A DNA stretch of 64,000 bases, taken from NCBI GenBank assembly GCA_031291055.1, contig JARLJU010000236.1, positions 1 to 64,000 on the forward strand. The letters are read 5' to 3'. The notes under the pieces are model-generated. The model ran no database searches. It saw only the letters and a list, made by a program, of their open reading frames with translations, and was not told the origin of the DNA. The number at the start of each line of letters is the position of its first letter. Positions within the stretch are counted from its first letter, which is position 1. The translations under genes were made by a program, and so were the position numbers. Source of the stretch: Rudaea sp. (lineage in GTDB: Bacteria; Pseudomonadota; Gammaproteobacteria; Xanthomonadales; Rhodanobacteraceae). Positions 53,500 through 63,281 of the stretch are shown here, in pieces.

Positions 53500-54318
53500 T
53501 CACCTGTCCCCGGCCAACCTGACCAGATAGCCGCCGGATTTTTCATCGCGCTCCAGCTGCAGGAGCCGGCGCGCCTGCGCTTCTTCGAGCATGGCGTTGA
53601 AGGATTTGAATCCGTAGTAGCTTTCGTTGAATCCGGGCTTGCGCCGCTTGAGGGCCTGTTTGATCATCGAACCCCAGAGTTTTTCGTCTTCGCCGCGTTC
53701 GGCGATCAGCGCTTCGACGGTTTCCAGCACGACATCGAACGCTTCCTGCTTTTTCGCCGTGTCGGATTTGTTCGCAGGCACAGCGGCGGCCGCGGTGTCT
53801 TTTGCTTCGGCTTTCTTCCTCGGCGCCAGCTTGGCTTTCTGCACGCGCACCAGGTCGTCGTAGTAGATGAATTCGTCGCAGTTGGCGATCAGCAGATTCG
53901 AGGTGGAATTCTTCACGCCGACACCGATCACGGTCTTGTTGTTCTCGCGCAGCTTGCTGACCAGTGGAGAAAAGTCCGAATCGCCGCTGAGGATGACGAA
54001 GGTGTCCACATGCGCCTTGGTGTAGCAAAGATCCAGCGCGTCGACGACCATGCGGATGTCGGCGGAATTCTTTCCCGACTGGCTGACGTGCGGCACCTCG
54101 ATCAGCTCGAACGAGGCGTAGTGCATCGCGGCGCGGAAATCCTTGTAGCGCTCCCAGTCGCAGTAGGCTTTCTTGACCACGATGCTGCCCTTGAGCAGCA
54201 GTCGTTCCAGCACCTTGTTGATGTCGAATTGCGCGTACTTGGCTTCGCGCACGCCGAGTGCGACATTCTCGAAATCGCAGAACAGCGCCAGATTGCGGGT
54301 TTCCGGTTGCATGGCCAT
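53500..54318 (-). CDS. NYN-domain RNase-like protein with C-terminal LOTUS domain
   Basis: A 272-residue protein. The NYN (PIN-like) domain spans about 8-165: ALFCDFENVALG (acidic), NSADIRMVVDALD and FVILSGDSDFSPLVSKLRE carry the metal-binding Asp residues. A charged linker is followed by an OST-HTH/LOTUS domain (about 190-268). This LabA/Limkain-type combination is thought to act on RNA. GGAG lies eight bases before the ATG. No operon partner. Confidence 0.87.
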   Translation of the reverse strand: MAMQPETRNLALFCDFENVALGVREAKYAQFDINKVLERLLLKGSIVVKKAYCDWERYKDFRAAMHYASFELIEVPHVSQSGKNSADIRMVVDALDLCYTKAHVDTFVILSGDSDFSPLVSKLRENNKTVIGVGVKNSTSNLLIANCDEFIYYDDLVRVQKAKLAPRKKAEAKDTAAAAVPANKSDTAKKQEAFDVVLETVEALIAERGEDEKLWGSMIKQALKRRKPGFNESYYGFKSFNAMLEEAQARRLLQLERDEKSGGYLVRLAGDR

Positions 54319-54472
54319 ATGCGGGACTCCTTTTTGCCTGCGCGGTTCAAGACTTCCGCACATGGATCTGCGCAGTATATGTCGCGCTCATACCCGAAAA
54401 GGTGTTTCTCGCGCGTCGGATCGGCACTGGGATATTGAATGGGATATTGATTGATGAAAATCTTGTCGCGCA

Positions 54473-55609
54473 CTACTGGGCATTGCCCTGCCGATGCCAC
54501 GCGGCCAGGATCGCCGCTTCGCGATCCTGCGTCAGACCCGCGTGCAGTTTTGCCTGTCGATCGGCGGGCTGCTCGCGGAACCATGCCAGCGTTTCCGCCG
54601 CGGTGACGGACAGTGGCCGGAACGTCAGTCCTGCCGCCAGCGCTTTTTTCACGCTGCGCCGGGCAAACCCTGCGCTGTCGCCCTGCCCCGGAACCCAGAC
54701 CGGCAGATCGCTCCACGCTTCCACTTTCTGTTCTTCGAGAAACTTCGTCGGTATCCACGTCAGTTGCGCATCGGAGTGCACGGCTGCGCCAATGTCCGCG
54801 AGCATTCCGCGCGTCGTGAGCATCTCGCGCGGGCCAGTCGCGTTGAAGGTACCGAATGTGCGCAACTCGGCCGCGCGGATGATCCATTCGGCCAAGTCGC
54901 GTGCATCGATGAATTGCACCGGATCGGAACCGTCGCCCGGCGCCAGCACTTCGCCGCCGCGCGCAAGCCGCACTGGCCAGTAAGTGAAACGGTCGGTCTG
55001 GTCGCCCGGGCCGACGATCAGCCCGGGACGGACGATCGTTGTGGAGCTGGCGAACTGATTCGCCGCCTGCGCCTCGCTGGCAGCCTTGAGCGGCCCGTAA
55101 AGCTCGCCCAGATGCGGGCGAAAACTTTCCTCGGTTTCGGCCATCGCGTCCTTGCCGGAATACTGGAGCAATGCAGCGGATTCATCCGCGCCGGGTTTGT
55201 CATTCGCGGCGTACACCGAAATCGTCGAGATGAAAATATACTGCTTCACTTTGCCGCGCAGCACATGACCGGCGTCGCGCACCCAGAACGGCAGGGTCGT
55301 CGGGTTGTCGATGCAAACGTCCCATTCGCGGCCATGCAGCGCCTTCAGGTCGCCCGTGTTCCGATCGCCAAGCAATTCCTCGACTTCGCCCGGCCATTCC
55401 TTCTTCTGCCTGCCGCGATTGAACAATGTCACCTTGTGTCCGCGCGCCAGGGCATAACGCACCTGATGCGGGCCGATGAAACCGGTGCCACCCAGAATCA
55501 GGATGTGCAAAGGTTTTAACGGTTCAGCACCCGCTCGAACCTTGCGCAGCGCCAGGGCGGCGATCGTTGCTGCGGAGAGCCTGAACAAGTTGCGGCGGGT
55601 CGTGGGCAT
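54473..55609 (-). CDS. exported NAD-dependent epimerase/dehydratase-like protein
   Basis: A 378-residue Rossmann-fold protein. The signal MPTTRRNLFRLSAATIAALAL has the twin Arg-Arg typical of Tat export. The NAD loop is LILGGTGFIGPHQVRYAL (about 36-53). The catalytic Tyr-x-x-x-Lys is not obvious: the equivalent segment LGELYGPLKAASE has YGPLK. The C-terminal half is typical of extended SDRs. Exported epimerases of this type occur in Tat-rich bacteria; reaction unknown. Confidence 0.82.
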   Translation of the reverse strand: MPTTRRNLFRLSAATIAALALRKVRAGAEPLKPLHILILGGTGFIGPHQVRYALARGHKVTLFNRGRQKKEWPGEVEELLGDRNTGDLKALHGREWDVCIDNPTTLPFWVRDAGHVLRGKVKQYIFISTISVYAANDKPGADESAALLQYSGKDAMAETEESFRPHLGELYGPLKAASEAQAANQFASSTTIVRPGLIVGPGDQTDRFTYWPVRLARGGEVLAPGDGSDPVQFIDARDLAEWIIRAAELRTFGTFNATGPREMLTTRGMLADIGAAVHSDAQLTWIPTKFLEEQKVEAWSDLPVWVPGQGDSAGFARRSVKKALAAGLTFRPLSVTAAETLAWFREQPADRQAKLHAGLTQDREAAILAAWHRQGNAQ

Positions 55610-55703
55610 GGCGGCGCCTTATTGTCTCGTGGCCCGATGATGCGTTCGCTGGCTTTGCGCGGGCACAATCAACGGTTCGGTGAACTGTAGCATCGACGAT
55701 CAC

Positions 55704-57839
55704 TCAAGCCAGAATTTGCCGCAACACCTTTTCCAGTATGTGCAGGGGCTTGTCCGACTGTGCAAGGCCGGCAAGACGTGCATCGATACGGTCGTTTATT
55801 TTCTTCCTGCGGGAATGATCATTCGCGACATTGACAGCGAGTGCGGCAAGTTGCGGCGGCGAATCGGCGATAAGTTCGGCGCAATCGATGCGCTGCAGCA
55901 TTGCCATCGACTGGCGCCCGCGCATGAAGCGGCCCGGGCAAGTCACGACGGGAAGGCGCGAATGCAGCGCGTCCAGGGTCGTATTGCCACCGGACCAGTG
56001 CAGGCTGTCGAGCATTACGTCGCAGGCCTGGTTGATGCGCAGGTAGTCGGAGCGGGAGCGCATCGGCAAGAACCGCACGCAATCTTCGATCTTCATTCCC
56101 GCTGCTTGCATGGTACGCGACAAGCGCGAGCGGAAAATCCGCAAGACCCCGCGATCGATTCCCTCGAAGAGCACGAGCCTGGCGTGCGGATCATTTTTTG
56201 CTATATCCACAAATACATTGTCGTTGTCGGGGTGCAACTTGAACAATGACTGCGGCACGAGGTAGAGCGTACCACGCGCCGGCAGTCCAAGCTCGGCCCG
56301 CGAGCCTGCAACAGGAATCCGCGGGCTAAGATAGCGCGTGCCGATGCCTGGCAATGTCAGGAGCTGTTCGCAGTAGTGATCCGTGGCGTCGGGCGGTTCC
56401 ATTTCGGCGCAGGAGATGAATGTGTCGATGGTTGGCAGGCCGCTCGTTACCGGATGACCCCACGCGCAGGCCTGACATGGCGCCAGGCGCTGCGCAGCCA
56501 GCGCCAGCGTGCGATAGTCCATGCCCAGTTCGGGATACAGAATCAGATCCGCGCGCAACGCGTGCAATTTATCCGCGTTTTCTGCCGTCGTGCCGTCCAG
56601 GGTCAATTCGCCATCTGCGCTTCTGGCCAGCCGCTCGGTTACTTGATCGCGGAAGCTGCCGACGTGGACGAGGATCAGCTCCCAGTCGCCGTTGCCCAGC
56701 CATTCGATCCAGGAAGCAAAATACGATCCGACCGTACATTCGTGGAGCCGGCTGGATACGATCGCCACGCGTGGTCGAGGCACGCTCGTTCTTGATCGCG
56801 GCACGGCGAAAACCGGTGCCACGACAGGCATGGATCGGGCGAGCCATTCACCAAACCGGGTTTGCGGAACACGATCGTTCTCGCCCTGATAGGCCAGATA
56901 GAAGTTGTCCCATGACAGCGCATCCGGCGTCGGCAAGCGTGCGGCCAGATGCTGTGGCGTATATGTGTCGACGAATCTGTCCAGGCGCGCGAGAAAATCC
57001 GCGCGCACGGCGTCCAGATGGTTCCGATCCGCATAGAGCGATGGCAACCCAAGCGCGTCGGCAAGATCGATGCGCAGCAGTTCGCTCGAATCCGTCGTTT
57101 GCCGGCGCAGCAGGTCAAGAAGATTCCGGCTACCCTCCAGGTCACCGCCTGTGCGCAATTGCCGGCAAAACTGCCGCGCCCACGGAGCAGTGGACGGTTG
57201 GTCCGGGATCAGGTCTCGTGCCAGCGTTTTCGCTGCTTCGAGCGAACCCGCCTGGACCAGCAGTTCGCAGCACCGTTGCAGGCGTTCCCGCCCAGGGGAT
57301 TGAGCCGCGACACGAGTCAGCAGCGTGGTGGCGTGTCCGTCTTGTCCAATCGCGACATCGGCCTCGGCAAGTCTGATGGCCGCGGTGAGGTCGTCCGGAA
57401 CAGCGTCCACCACCTGCTGCAACAACGGCGCCGCCTCGGCAGCGCGGCCGCTTTCCAGAATCAGGCTGCCGAGGTTGTAGAGCGCATCGAAGTTGCGCGG
57501 GTCCTCATCGACCGCCTTGCGGTAGGACTGCTCGGAGGATGCGGAATCCCCCTGCGCCTTGAACGCATTGCCGATCCGCAGCCAGCAGACAGCAAGGCCG
57601 CGGCGCAGTTTGGTCTGATGAGGTTGCGCTGCAATGAGTTTTTCCAGATCGGGAATCGCATCCTGCCAGCGTTCAAGCTTCAGGGCGGCATTGAGGCGCA
57701 GCACGCGCGCTTCGATTGAGTTCGGTTCCGCAGCCAATGCATCCGTGGCAGATGCGAATGCGTTGGGGAAATCCGCACTCGCAAGCGCAATGCGGGCCCG
57801 CTCCAGTGCGGCGGATCCTGATGCGGGAAGGTTATTCAC
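55704..57839 (-). CDS. TPR and O-GlcNAc-transferase-like glycosyltransferase
   Basis: A 711-residue cytosolic protein. Residues about 10-230 hold TPR-type helical pairs (e.g. RNFDALYNLGSLILESGRAAEAAPLL). The C-terminal 400 residues look like the OGT-type GT41 catalytic region: DLILYPELGMDYRTLALAAQRLAPCQACAWGHPVTSGL and the DVMLDSLHWSGGNTTLDALHSRLPVVT end. Such enzymes modify Ser/Thr of proteins or adhesins. GTG was chosen as start, preceded by GGAAGAAG. No acceptor gene is adjacent. Confidence 0.82.
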   Translation of the reverse strand: MNNLPASGSAALERARIALASADFPNAFASATDALAAEPNSIEARVLRLNAALKLERWQDAIPDLEKLIAAQPHQTKLRRGLAVCWLRIGNAFKAQGDSASSEQSYRKAVDEDPRNFDALYNLGSLILESGRAAEAAPLLQQVVDAVPDDLTAAIRLAEADVAIGQDGHATTLLTRVAAQSPGRERLQRCCELLVQAGSLEAAKTLARDLIPDQPSTAPWARQFCRQLRTGGDLEGSRNLLDLLRRQTTDSSELLRIDLADALGLPSLYADRNHLDAVRADFLARLDRFVDTYTPQHLAARLPTPDALSWDNFYLAYQGENDRVPQTRFGEWLARSMPVVAPVFAVPRSRTSVPRPRVAIVSSRLHECTVGSYFASWIEWLGNGDWELILVHVGSFRDQVTERLARSADGELTLDGTTAENADKLHALRADLILYPELGMDYRTLALAAQRLAPCQACAWGHPVTSGLPTIDTFISCAEMEPPDATDHYCEQLLTLPGIGTRYLSPRIPVAGSRAELGLPARGTLYLVPQSLFKLHPDNDNVFVDIAKNDPHARLVLFEGIDRGVLRIFRSRLSRTMQAAGMKIEDCVRFLPMRSRSDYLRINQACDVMLDSLHWSGGNTTLDALHSRLPVVTCPGRFMRGRQSMAMLQRIDCAELIADSPPQLAALAVNVANDHSRRKKINDRIDARLAGLAQSDKPLHILEKVLRQILA

Positions 57840-58125
57840 GATCTTCTTCCACGGGCAACGGATGCGGCAATGGCCGGTACTCCAGCGGTTCGTAATGCAA
57901 GCCCGTGTGCGCTCCGGCAATCACGCGCCGAGTGCAGGGCCGCCTTCAGTGTAGCCACCGGGACCGCATGCAACAACGTGCGAGGAGAACCTGCGGCGTG
58001 GCCTGTGTAATGCTCACATGGGCGCGTCAAGCGATCTGCAGCAATGCTTTCTGCGCAAAAGCGTCTTGACCGCTGCTGTCGGCATCGCCTGCACGTGCCT
58101 TCGCGGGCCGTCGCTGCGTACCTGC

Positions 58126-60600
58126 TCAGGCTCGCCGCAACACCAGCAACGGCGACGCACGCGAAATGCGCCGCGTGCCGAGCAGTCCGGCAAGCGCAAT
58201 CAGCAAACCCGAAACAAGCACCGAAAGAACCAGGGCGGGCATCGGTGGTACGTATGTCGCGATGCGGAATACCTGGCGCGCGAGCCATACGCCGGCAAGC
58301 CCCGAGCCGACGGCGGCAATCGTGCCCGACAGCGCGCCGATGAGAGCGAACTCGCCAAGCACTGCAGCTGCGAGCTGGCGTTTGTCCGCGCCAAATGTGC
58401 GCAACAGCGCGGCCTCGAACCGGCGTTCATCGGCACTGGCGGCGAGCGCCGCGATCAACACGAGCAGCCCTGCGGCGAGGCTGAAACCAAGCACGGCAGT
58501 GACTGCATTGCTGACCTGACCGATGATGTCGCGCACGCGATCGAGCAAGGCATTGAGGTCGATCAGCGAGAGGTTCGGATAGTCGCGCGTCAACGCAGCC
58601 AGACCTTGCGTCGACGCCGGCGAGAAATGGAAACTGGCGACGTCGCTGTAGGCCAGACCCCGTGCGGAGACAGGGTCGAGCAGCAGGAAGAAATTCACCC
58701 GGAACGAATCCCAGCGCACACCACGCACGCTGCTGATGCGGGCAGCGATGTCGCGTTCGCCGATGCGCAACGTCAGTGTGTCGCCGAGTTTCAGATGAAA
58801 CATGTCGACCCACATTTCGTCGACGGAAATCTCCGCTTCGGTGGGTTGCTGATCAAACCAGTGACCGGCAATGACGCGGTTCGTCGGCGGCACCTGCGCA
58901 CTCCACGACAATCGCGTCTCGCCGTTGATCCAGCCCGCGGCGCGGCGATCGGCAAAGTCTTCGGCGCGCGGGGTCTTGCCGTTGATCGCGATGAGCTTGC
59001 CGACCGCCAACGGCATGGCGCTGACGTTTTCCGCATGCAGCGCCATCAATCGATCGATCACGGCGTCGCGTTGCTCCGGCTGGATATTGATCAGGAAATA
59101 GTTCGGCGTGTCGGGCGGCAACTCGGCGCGCCAGGAGTTCAGCAGCGATGGTCCCACGACTGCAAGCAGATCCAACGCCGTGATTGCCAGCGCCAGCGCC
59201 GTGATCTGCAACAGGCTCAAGCCGCGCCGACGCCTGAGGTTGGCCACGCCGAAGCGCAACGCACCAGGCAAACGCCGCAATCCCTGTGCAAAACGCATCA
59301 GCAGCGCGCCAGAAGCCAGCGAGAACAGCGCCACGCCGGCCAGACTCGTGCTCAGGATCAGCGCCAGCTTCGGCGTATCGCTTTCGACATAGACCAGGGT
59401 CGCGCTGAGCACGAACGGCAACAGGTACAACGCGTCGAAGCGCCGCGGACGCACATCGAAAGCGCGCTGGAACACACGCACGGGCGGCACGTCGCGCAGG
59501 CGCAGCAAGGGCGGCAACGCAAAACCGAGCAGAACAGCCAGACCGACACAGAATGCGGCAAGCAGCGTCTGCAGCGGCGCGGCAGCGCTTGCCGGCAACA
59601 ACTGCCGCGCGAAGGCAAACACCAGTTCCTGCAGGCCAAATCCAAGCAGCATGCCGATCGCGCAAGCCGGAATGGCAAGCAACAACAGCGTCAATGCGGT
59701 CGCTGACAGGACTTCATTGCGACTGGCACCCAGACAGCGCAGCAAGGCCACTTCGTCTGTCTTCCGCCGTGCGTAGCGCCGCGCCGCCAGTGCCACGGCA
59801 ATACCCGACAACAACGCTGCGAGCAACGCCGCCAGGCGCAGAAACGCCTCGCCGCGATCGAAGGTACTGCGCAGGTTCTGTTGCGATTGCTCGATCGTGA
59901 TCAGTTCGGAGTTCTCCGGCTGATGCGATTTGACAAAAGTGGAAAATGCCGAGACTGCGTCATGGCCGCCGGCGACCATGAGGCGATAGCGCGCGCGACT
60001 GCCGGCAGCGAGCAGGCCGCTCGCACGCACATCATCAAGCGCCGCGAGCAAGCGCGGCGCGAGGGCAAAAAGTTCGCCGCCATCCGGCTCGCGCACGATC
60101 TCGCCGGCGATGCGCAGACTGCGTTCGCCGACGGACAGGGCATCGCCGGGCTTGAGCGCCAGCGCCACGAGCAGACGATGCTCGGCATAGACCGTGCCGG
60201 CCGCCGGGGCATGCGCGGCGCTCTCGCGACCATCGGCATCGAGCACACGCAGTTCGCCACGCAAAGGATAGACAGGATCGGCCGCGCGGATATCGACCAG
60301 CTGGCTGTTGCCGTTGGCAAACAGCACGCTGGGGAAATCCGCCGTCGCGCTGACGCGCAATCCGAGACGCGTGGCTTCCGTGGACAGTTCCGGCGGCAAG
60401 GCACTGCGCGCGCTGATGCCGAAGTCGCCGCCGATCAATTCCGTCGCCGACGCGAGCACGCTGCGTTCGACGCGCCGGCTTAGCGTCGCGACCGCGCCCA
60501 GGGCGGCAACGGCCAGAATCAGAGCAGCAGCGAGCGCGGCCAGCTCGCCATAGCGCAATTCCCGGCGCAGGCTGCGCCACGCAAACGCGACTGGCCTCAT
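58126..60600 (-). CDS. FtsX-like ABC transporter permease (YbbP-type)
   Basis: An 824-residue inner-membrane protein with two FtsX domains. Membrane helices appear near 20-40, 265-290, 310-345, 355-385, 400-470 and in the last 130 residues, with a large periplasmic part between. The length matches E. coli YbbP (804). It is coupled to the ATPase by an ATGA overlap. The pair is thought to export or release hydrophobic substrates; this is not proven. Confidence 0.9.
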   Translation of the reverse strand: MRPVAFAWRSLRRELRYGELAALAAALILAVAALGAVATLSRRVERSVLASATELIGGDFGISARSALPPELSTEATRLGLRVSATADFPSVLFANGNSQLVDIRAADPVYPLRGELRVLDADGRESAAHAPAAGTVYAEHRLLVALALKPGDALSVGERSLRIAGEIVREPDGGELFALAPRLLAALDDVRASGLLAAGSRARYRLMVAGGHDAVSAFSTFVKSHQPENSELITIEQSQQNLRSTFDRGEAFLRLAALLAALLSGIAVALAARRYARRKTDEVALLRCLGASRNEVLSATALTLLLLAIPACAIGMLLGFGLQELVFAFARQLLPASAAAPLQTLLAAFCVGLAVLLGFALPPLLRLRDVPPVRVFQRAFDVRPRRFDALYLLPFVLSATLVYVESDTPKLALILSTSLAGVALFSLASGALLMRFAQGLRRLPGALRFGVANLRRRRGLSLLQITALALAITALDLLAVVGPSLLNSWRAELPPDTPNYFLINIQPEQRDAVIDRLMALHAENVSAMPLAVGKLIAINGKTPRAEDFADRRAAGWINGETRLSWSAQVPPTNRVIAGHWFDQQPTEAEISVDEMWVDMFHLKLGDTLTLRIGERDIAARISSVRGVRWDSFRVNFFLLLDPVSARGLAYSDVASFHFSPASTQGLAALTRDYPNLSLIDLNALLDRVRDIIGQVSNAVTAVLGFSLAAGLLVLIAALAASADERRFEAALLRTFGADKRQLAAAVLGEFALIGALSGTIAAVGSGLAGVWLARQVFRIATYVPPMPALVLSVLVSGLLIALAGLLGTRRISRASPLLVLRRA

Positions 60601-61289
60601 GCCGCAGCAGCCGGAGCCAGCGTACCGCCGTCCAGACGCGCAACCGCGGCGCAGCGCTCGGCGAGCGCAAGATCGTGGGTGACCAGGACCAGGGTGGTCG
60701 CGTGCGCGCGATTCATTGCGAACAAGAGATCGCCGATCGCATGACCGGTGCGCTGGTCGAGATTTCCGGTGGGTTCGTCGGCAAACAGGATCTGCGGCCG
60801 ATGCACGAAGGCACGCGCCAGCGCAACACGTTGCTGCTCGCCACCGGAAAGCTGATGCGGATAGTGATGCTTGCGCGCCGCCAAACCGACATCAGCGAGG
60901 GCGGCATCGGCCTGCGCGCGCGCGTCGTCGCGGCCGTCCAGTTCCAGCGGCAGCATCACGTTTTCTTGCGCAGTCAAGGCGGCCAGCAGATGAAATGACT
61001 GAAAGACGAAACCGACATGACGGCGCCGCAATAAGGCGCGGCGTTCCTCGTCCAGCGTTTCGATGCGCGTGCCGGCCAGCGTGATCTGGCCGCGACTCGG
61101 CGAGTCGAGCCCGGCGAGCAAGCCCAGCAGGGTTGTCTTGCCGGAGCCCGATGCGCCGACGATGGCGATGCTGGCCCCGGCTGCGACCTCCAGGCTCACG
61201 CCGGTGAGGATGTCGATGCGACCGTCGGGACCCTCGACGCTTTTGCTAACATCGACCGCTTGAACCTGGATCCTGGCATTGTCAGACAT
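60597..61289 (-). CDS. ABC transporter ATP-binding protein (YbbA-type)
   Basis: A 230-residue LolD/MacB-type ATPase. Walker A is [11 protein letters not shown], the signature [15 protein letters not shown] and Walker [13 protein letters not shown] follow. It energises the FtsX-like permease. Its start codon lies on the complement of the CATG that also holds the ATG of the divergent tesA, so the two genes start head to head with overlap. AAGGAAG upstream of the start is inside tesA. Confidence 0.93.
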   Translation of the reverse strand: MSDNARIQVQAVDVSKSVEGPDGRIDILTGVSLEVAAGASIAIVGASGSGKTTLLGLLAGLDSPSRGQITLAGTRIETLDEERRALLRRRHVGFVFQSFHLLAALTAQENVMLPLELDGRDDARAQADAALADVGLAARKHHYPHQLSGGEQQRVALARAFVHRPQILFADEPTGNLDQRTGHAIGDLLFAMNRAHATTLVLVTHDLALAERCAAVARLDGGTLAPAAAA

Positions 61290-61923
61290 GCGAAAATTCT
61301 TCCTTTTGTTCCTGCTTGCGTGCTCGGCGGCAATCTCGACCGCTGCCGCGGCACCGACTTCGCACCGACCGGTTCTGGTCCTCGGCGATTCGCTTTCCGC
61401 CGCCTATCACATCGATGTCGAATCCGGCTGGGTGACGCTGCTCGCGCAGCGGCTGGCGCAGCAAAATCCACAAAACCCACACGTCGTCAATGCCAGCATC
61501 AGCGGCGAAACCACGTCGGGCGGACTGGCCCGACTGTCCGGCCTGCTCGCTGAACACACGCCCAGCCTGGTGCTGATCGAACTCGGCGCAAACGACGGCC
61601 TGCGCGGCCTGCCGCTCGACCAGATCCGCACCAACCTCGGCCGCATAATGACAATGTGCCGTGATGCCGGCGCGAAGATGATCCTGCTTGGCATCGAACT
61701 GCCGGTCAATTACGGTCCGCAATACCGCAGCGGGCTGCGTGGGATGTATCGGGACGCGGCGAAGGAATTCAATGTGCCACTGGTCCCGTTCCTCCTCGAC
61801 GGCGTCGCGCAGGAGCCGAAACTCATGCAGGACGACGGCCTGCACCCGCTTGCCGCAGCTGAACCCAAGGTGCTCGACAATGTCTGGCCTGCGGTGCAGG
61901 CCACGCTGCCTGCGTTGCGTTGA
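61288..61923 (+). CDS. tesA: TesA-type acyl-CoA thioesterase / arylesterase (SGNH)
   Basis: A 211-residue periplasmic SGNH hydrolase: thioesterase, lysophospholipase and arylesterase activities are known for E. coli TesA. The signal peptide RKFFLLFLLACSAAIST is followed by the GDSL block VLGDSLSAAYH, GANDGLRG (Asn) and DGLHP (Asp/His). An in-frame TTG nine bases earlier is possible but unlikely. The divergent ATPase starts within the same CATG. This arrangement parallels E. coli tesA-ybbA. Confidence 0.93.
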   Translation: MRKFFLLFLLACSAAISTAAAAPTSHRPVLVLGDSLSAAYHIDVESGWVTLLAQRLAQQNPQNPHVVNASISGETTSGGLARLSGLLAEHTPSLVLIELGANDGLRGLPLDQIRTNLGRIMTMCRDAGAKMILLGIELPVNYGPQYRSGLRGMYRDAAKEFNVPLVPFLLDGVAQEPKLMQDDGLHPLAAAEPKVLDNVWPAVQATLPALR

Positions 61924-62019
61924 GGAATGCAGACTTCGCCACGACCGCGCCCAGCACACGCATGTACTTGCGCACACCCATTGTGCCGCCCTGTCCGGCC
62001 CGCATCATCCACTTGCGTC

Positions 62020-63117
62020 TTATGTCCCGATGCGCTGCTGCGTCTGCGCGTCGAAAAAATGCAGGGTTGCTGGCGCATAGTTCAGCACGACCGTGCTGCC
62101 GCATTGAGGAAGGGCCCGCGGCGGCGTGCGCACCACGATTTCGTTTCCGCCACAGCGCAGGTTGAGAAAGACCTCGTTGCCGACCGGTTCGACGACTTCG
62201 AGCTGCGCACACAAGCTATGCGTCGACGTTGCGGCCGCATCCGTCGGCAATAGATTCTCGGGACGGATGCCGACGACGACGACGCGACCGACATGGGCCG
62301 CCAGTGCATTGTCCGCGTGCTCGCCCAGCGACAGCTTCATGTCGCCGCAATCCAGATGCAGACCGACATCTCGACTCAGGGTGCCGCGGAAGAAATTCAT
62401 CGCCGGACTGCCGAGGAATCCGGCCACGAACAGGTTCTGCGGCTTTGTATACAGATTCATCGGCGTATCGATCTGCTGGATTTCGCCGGCGTTGAAAACG
62501 ACGATGCGCTGGCCGAGAGTCATCGCCTCGATCTGGTCGTGGGTCACGTAGATCATGGTCGCACCGATGCGCCGATGCAGGCGGGCGATTTCCACGCGCA
62601 TGCCCAGCCGCAGTTTCGCGTCGAGATTCGACAGCGGTTCGTCAAGCAGGAACACCTGCGGCTGGCGCACGATGGCACGGCCGAGCGCGACGCGCTGGCG
62701 CTGGCCGCCGCTCATGGCGCGCGGCCGGCGATCGAGCATGTCGTGCAGACCGAGTATGTCGGCCGCTTCGCGCACGCGTTGCGCGATCGTCGCGCGCGAC
62801 TCGCCGCGCAGCTTTAGGCCGAAGGCGAGGTTTTCGGCGACGGTCATATGCGGATACAGCGCATAGCTCTGGAACACCATGGCGATATCACGATCCTTCG
62901 GCGCGATGTCGTTGACCACGCGATCGCCGATCGTCAGGGTGCCAGACGTGATCGCCTCCAGACCCGCAATCATGCGCAGCGTGGTTGTCTTGCCGCAACC
63001 GGAAGGGCCCACCAGGACCAGAAGTTCGCCGCTCTGCGCCTCAAAGCTTGCGGCGGCCACGCCGACCTGGCCGTTTTCGTATACTTTGCGTACTTGTTCG
63101 AGTTTTACCCGCGCCAT
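62020..63117 (-). CDS. sugar ABC transporter ATPase (MalK/UgpC/MsmK-type)
   Basis: A 365-residue ATPase with Walker A GPSGCGKTTTLRM, signature MSGGQRQRVALGRA, Walker B VFLLDEPLSNLD and a C-terminal regulatory/TOBE domain (about 235-360). This family energises uptake of sugars and glycerol-3-phosphate and can serve several permeases. It is divergent from a GH1 beta-glucosidase. The permeases are not in the window. ATG was chosen with the strand MARVKLEQVRKVYE at the start. Confidence 0.93.
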   Translation of the reverse strand: MARVKLEQVRKVYENGQVGVAAASFEAQSGELLVLVGPSGCGKTTTLRMIAGLEAITSGTLTIGDRVVNDIAPKDRDIAMVFQSYALYPHMTVAENLAFGLKLRGESRATIAQRVREAADILGLHDMLDRRPRAMSGGQRQRVALGRAIVRQPQVFLLDEPLSNLDAKLRLGMRVEIARLHRRIGATMIYVTHDQIEAMTLGQRIVVFNAGEIQQIDTPMNLYTKPQNLFVAGFLGSPAMNFFRGTLSRDVGLHLDCGDMKLSLGEHADNALAAHVGRVVVVGIRPENLLPTDAAATSTHSLCAQLEVVEPVGNEVFLNLRCGGNEIVVRTPPRALPQCGSTVVLNYAPATLHFFDAQTQQRIGT

Positions 63118-63240
63118 ACGATCGATCCTTTTCGCCGCGATCCGCGGCTGACCCCGTCTTTGCTTTCGAACCAGTCCCGGCACGGCGCCACGAAAATGGG
63201 CCCTGCGCTACAAATCGTCAGGCGCTTCGGTTATTCTGCC

Positions 63241-63256
63241 ATGTAATCGTTTTCAT
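63241..63256. promoter_or_regulatory. LacI-family operator-like palindrome
   Basis: ATGTAATCGTTTTCAT is a near-palindrome centred on CG and fits TGNAANCGNTTNCA, the form typical of LacI/GalR-family operators. It lies 26 bases before the GH1 gene start, in the divergent spacer shared with the ABC ATPase gene. No LacI-type gene is in the window. Confidence 0.7.
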
Positions 63257-63281
63257 TTCGCAGTGTAACTGGGATTCTTGC

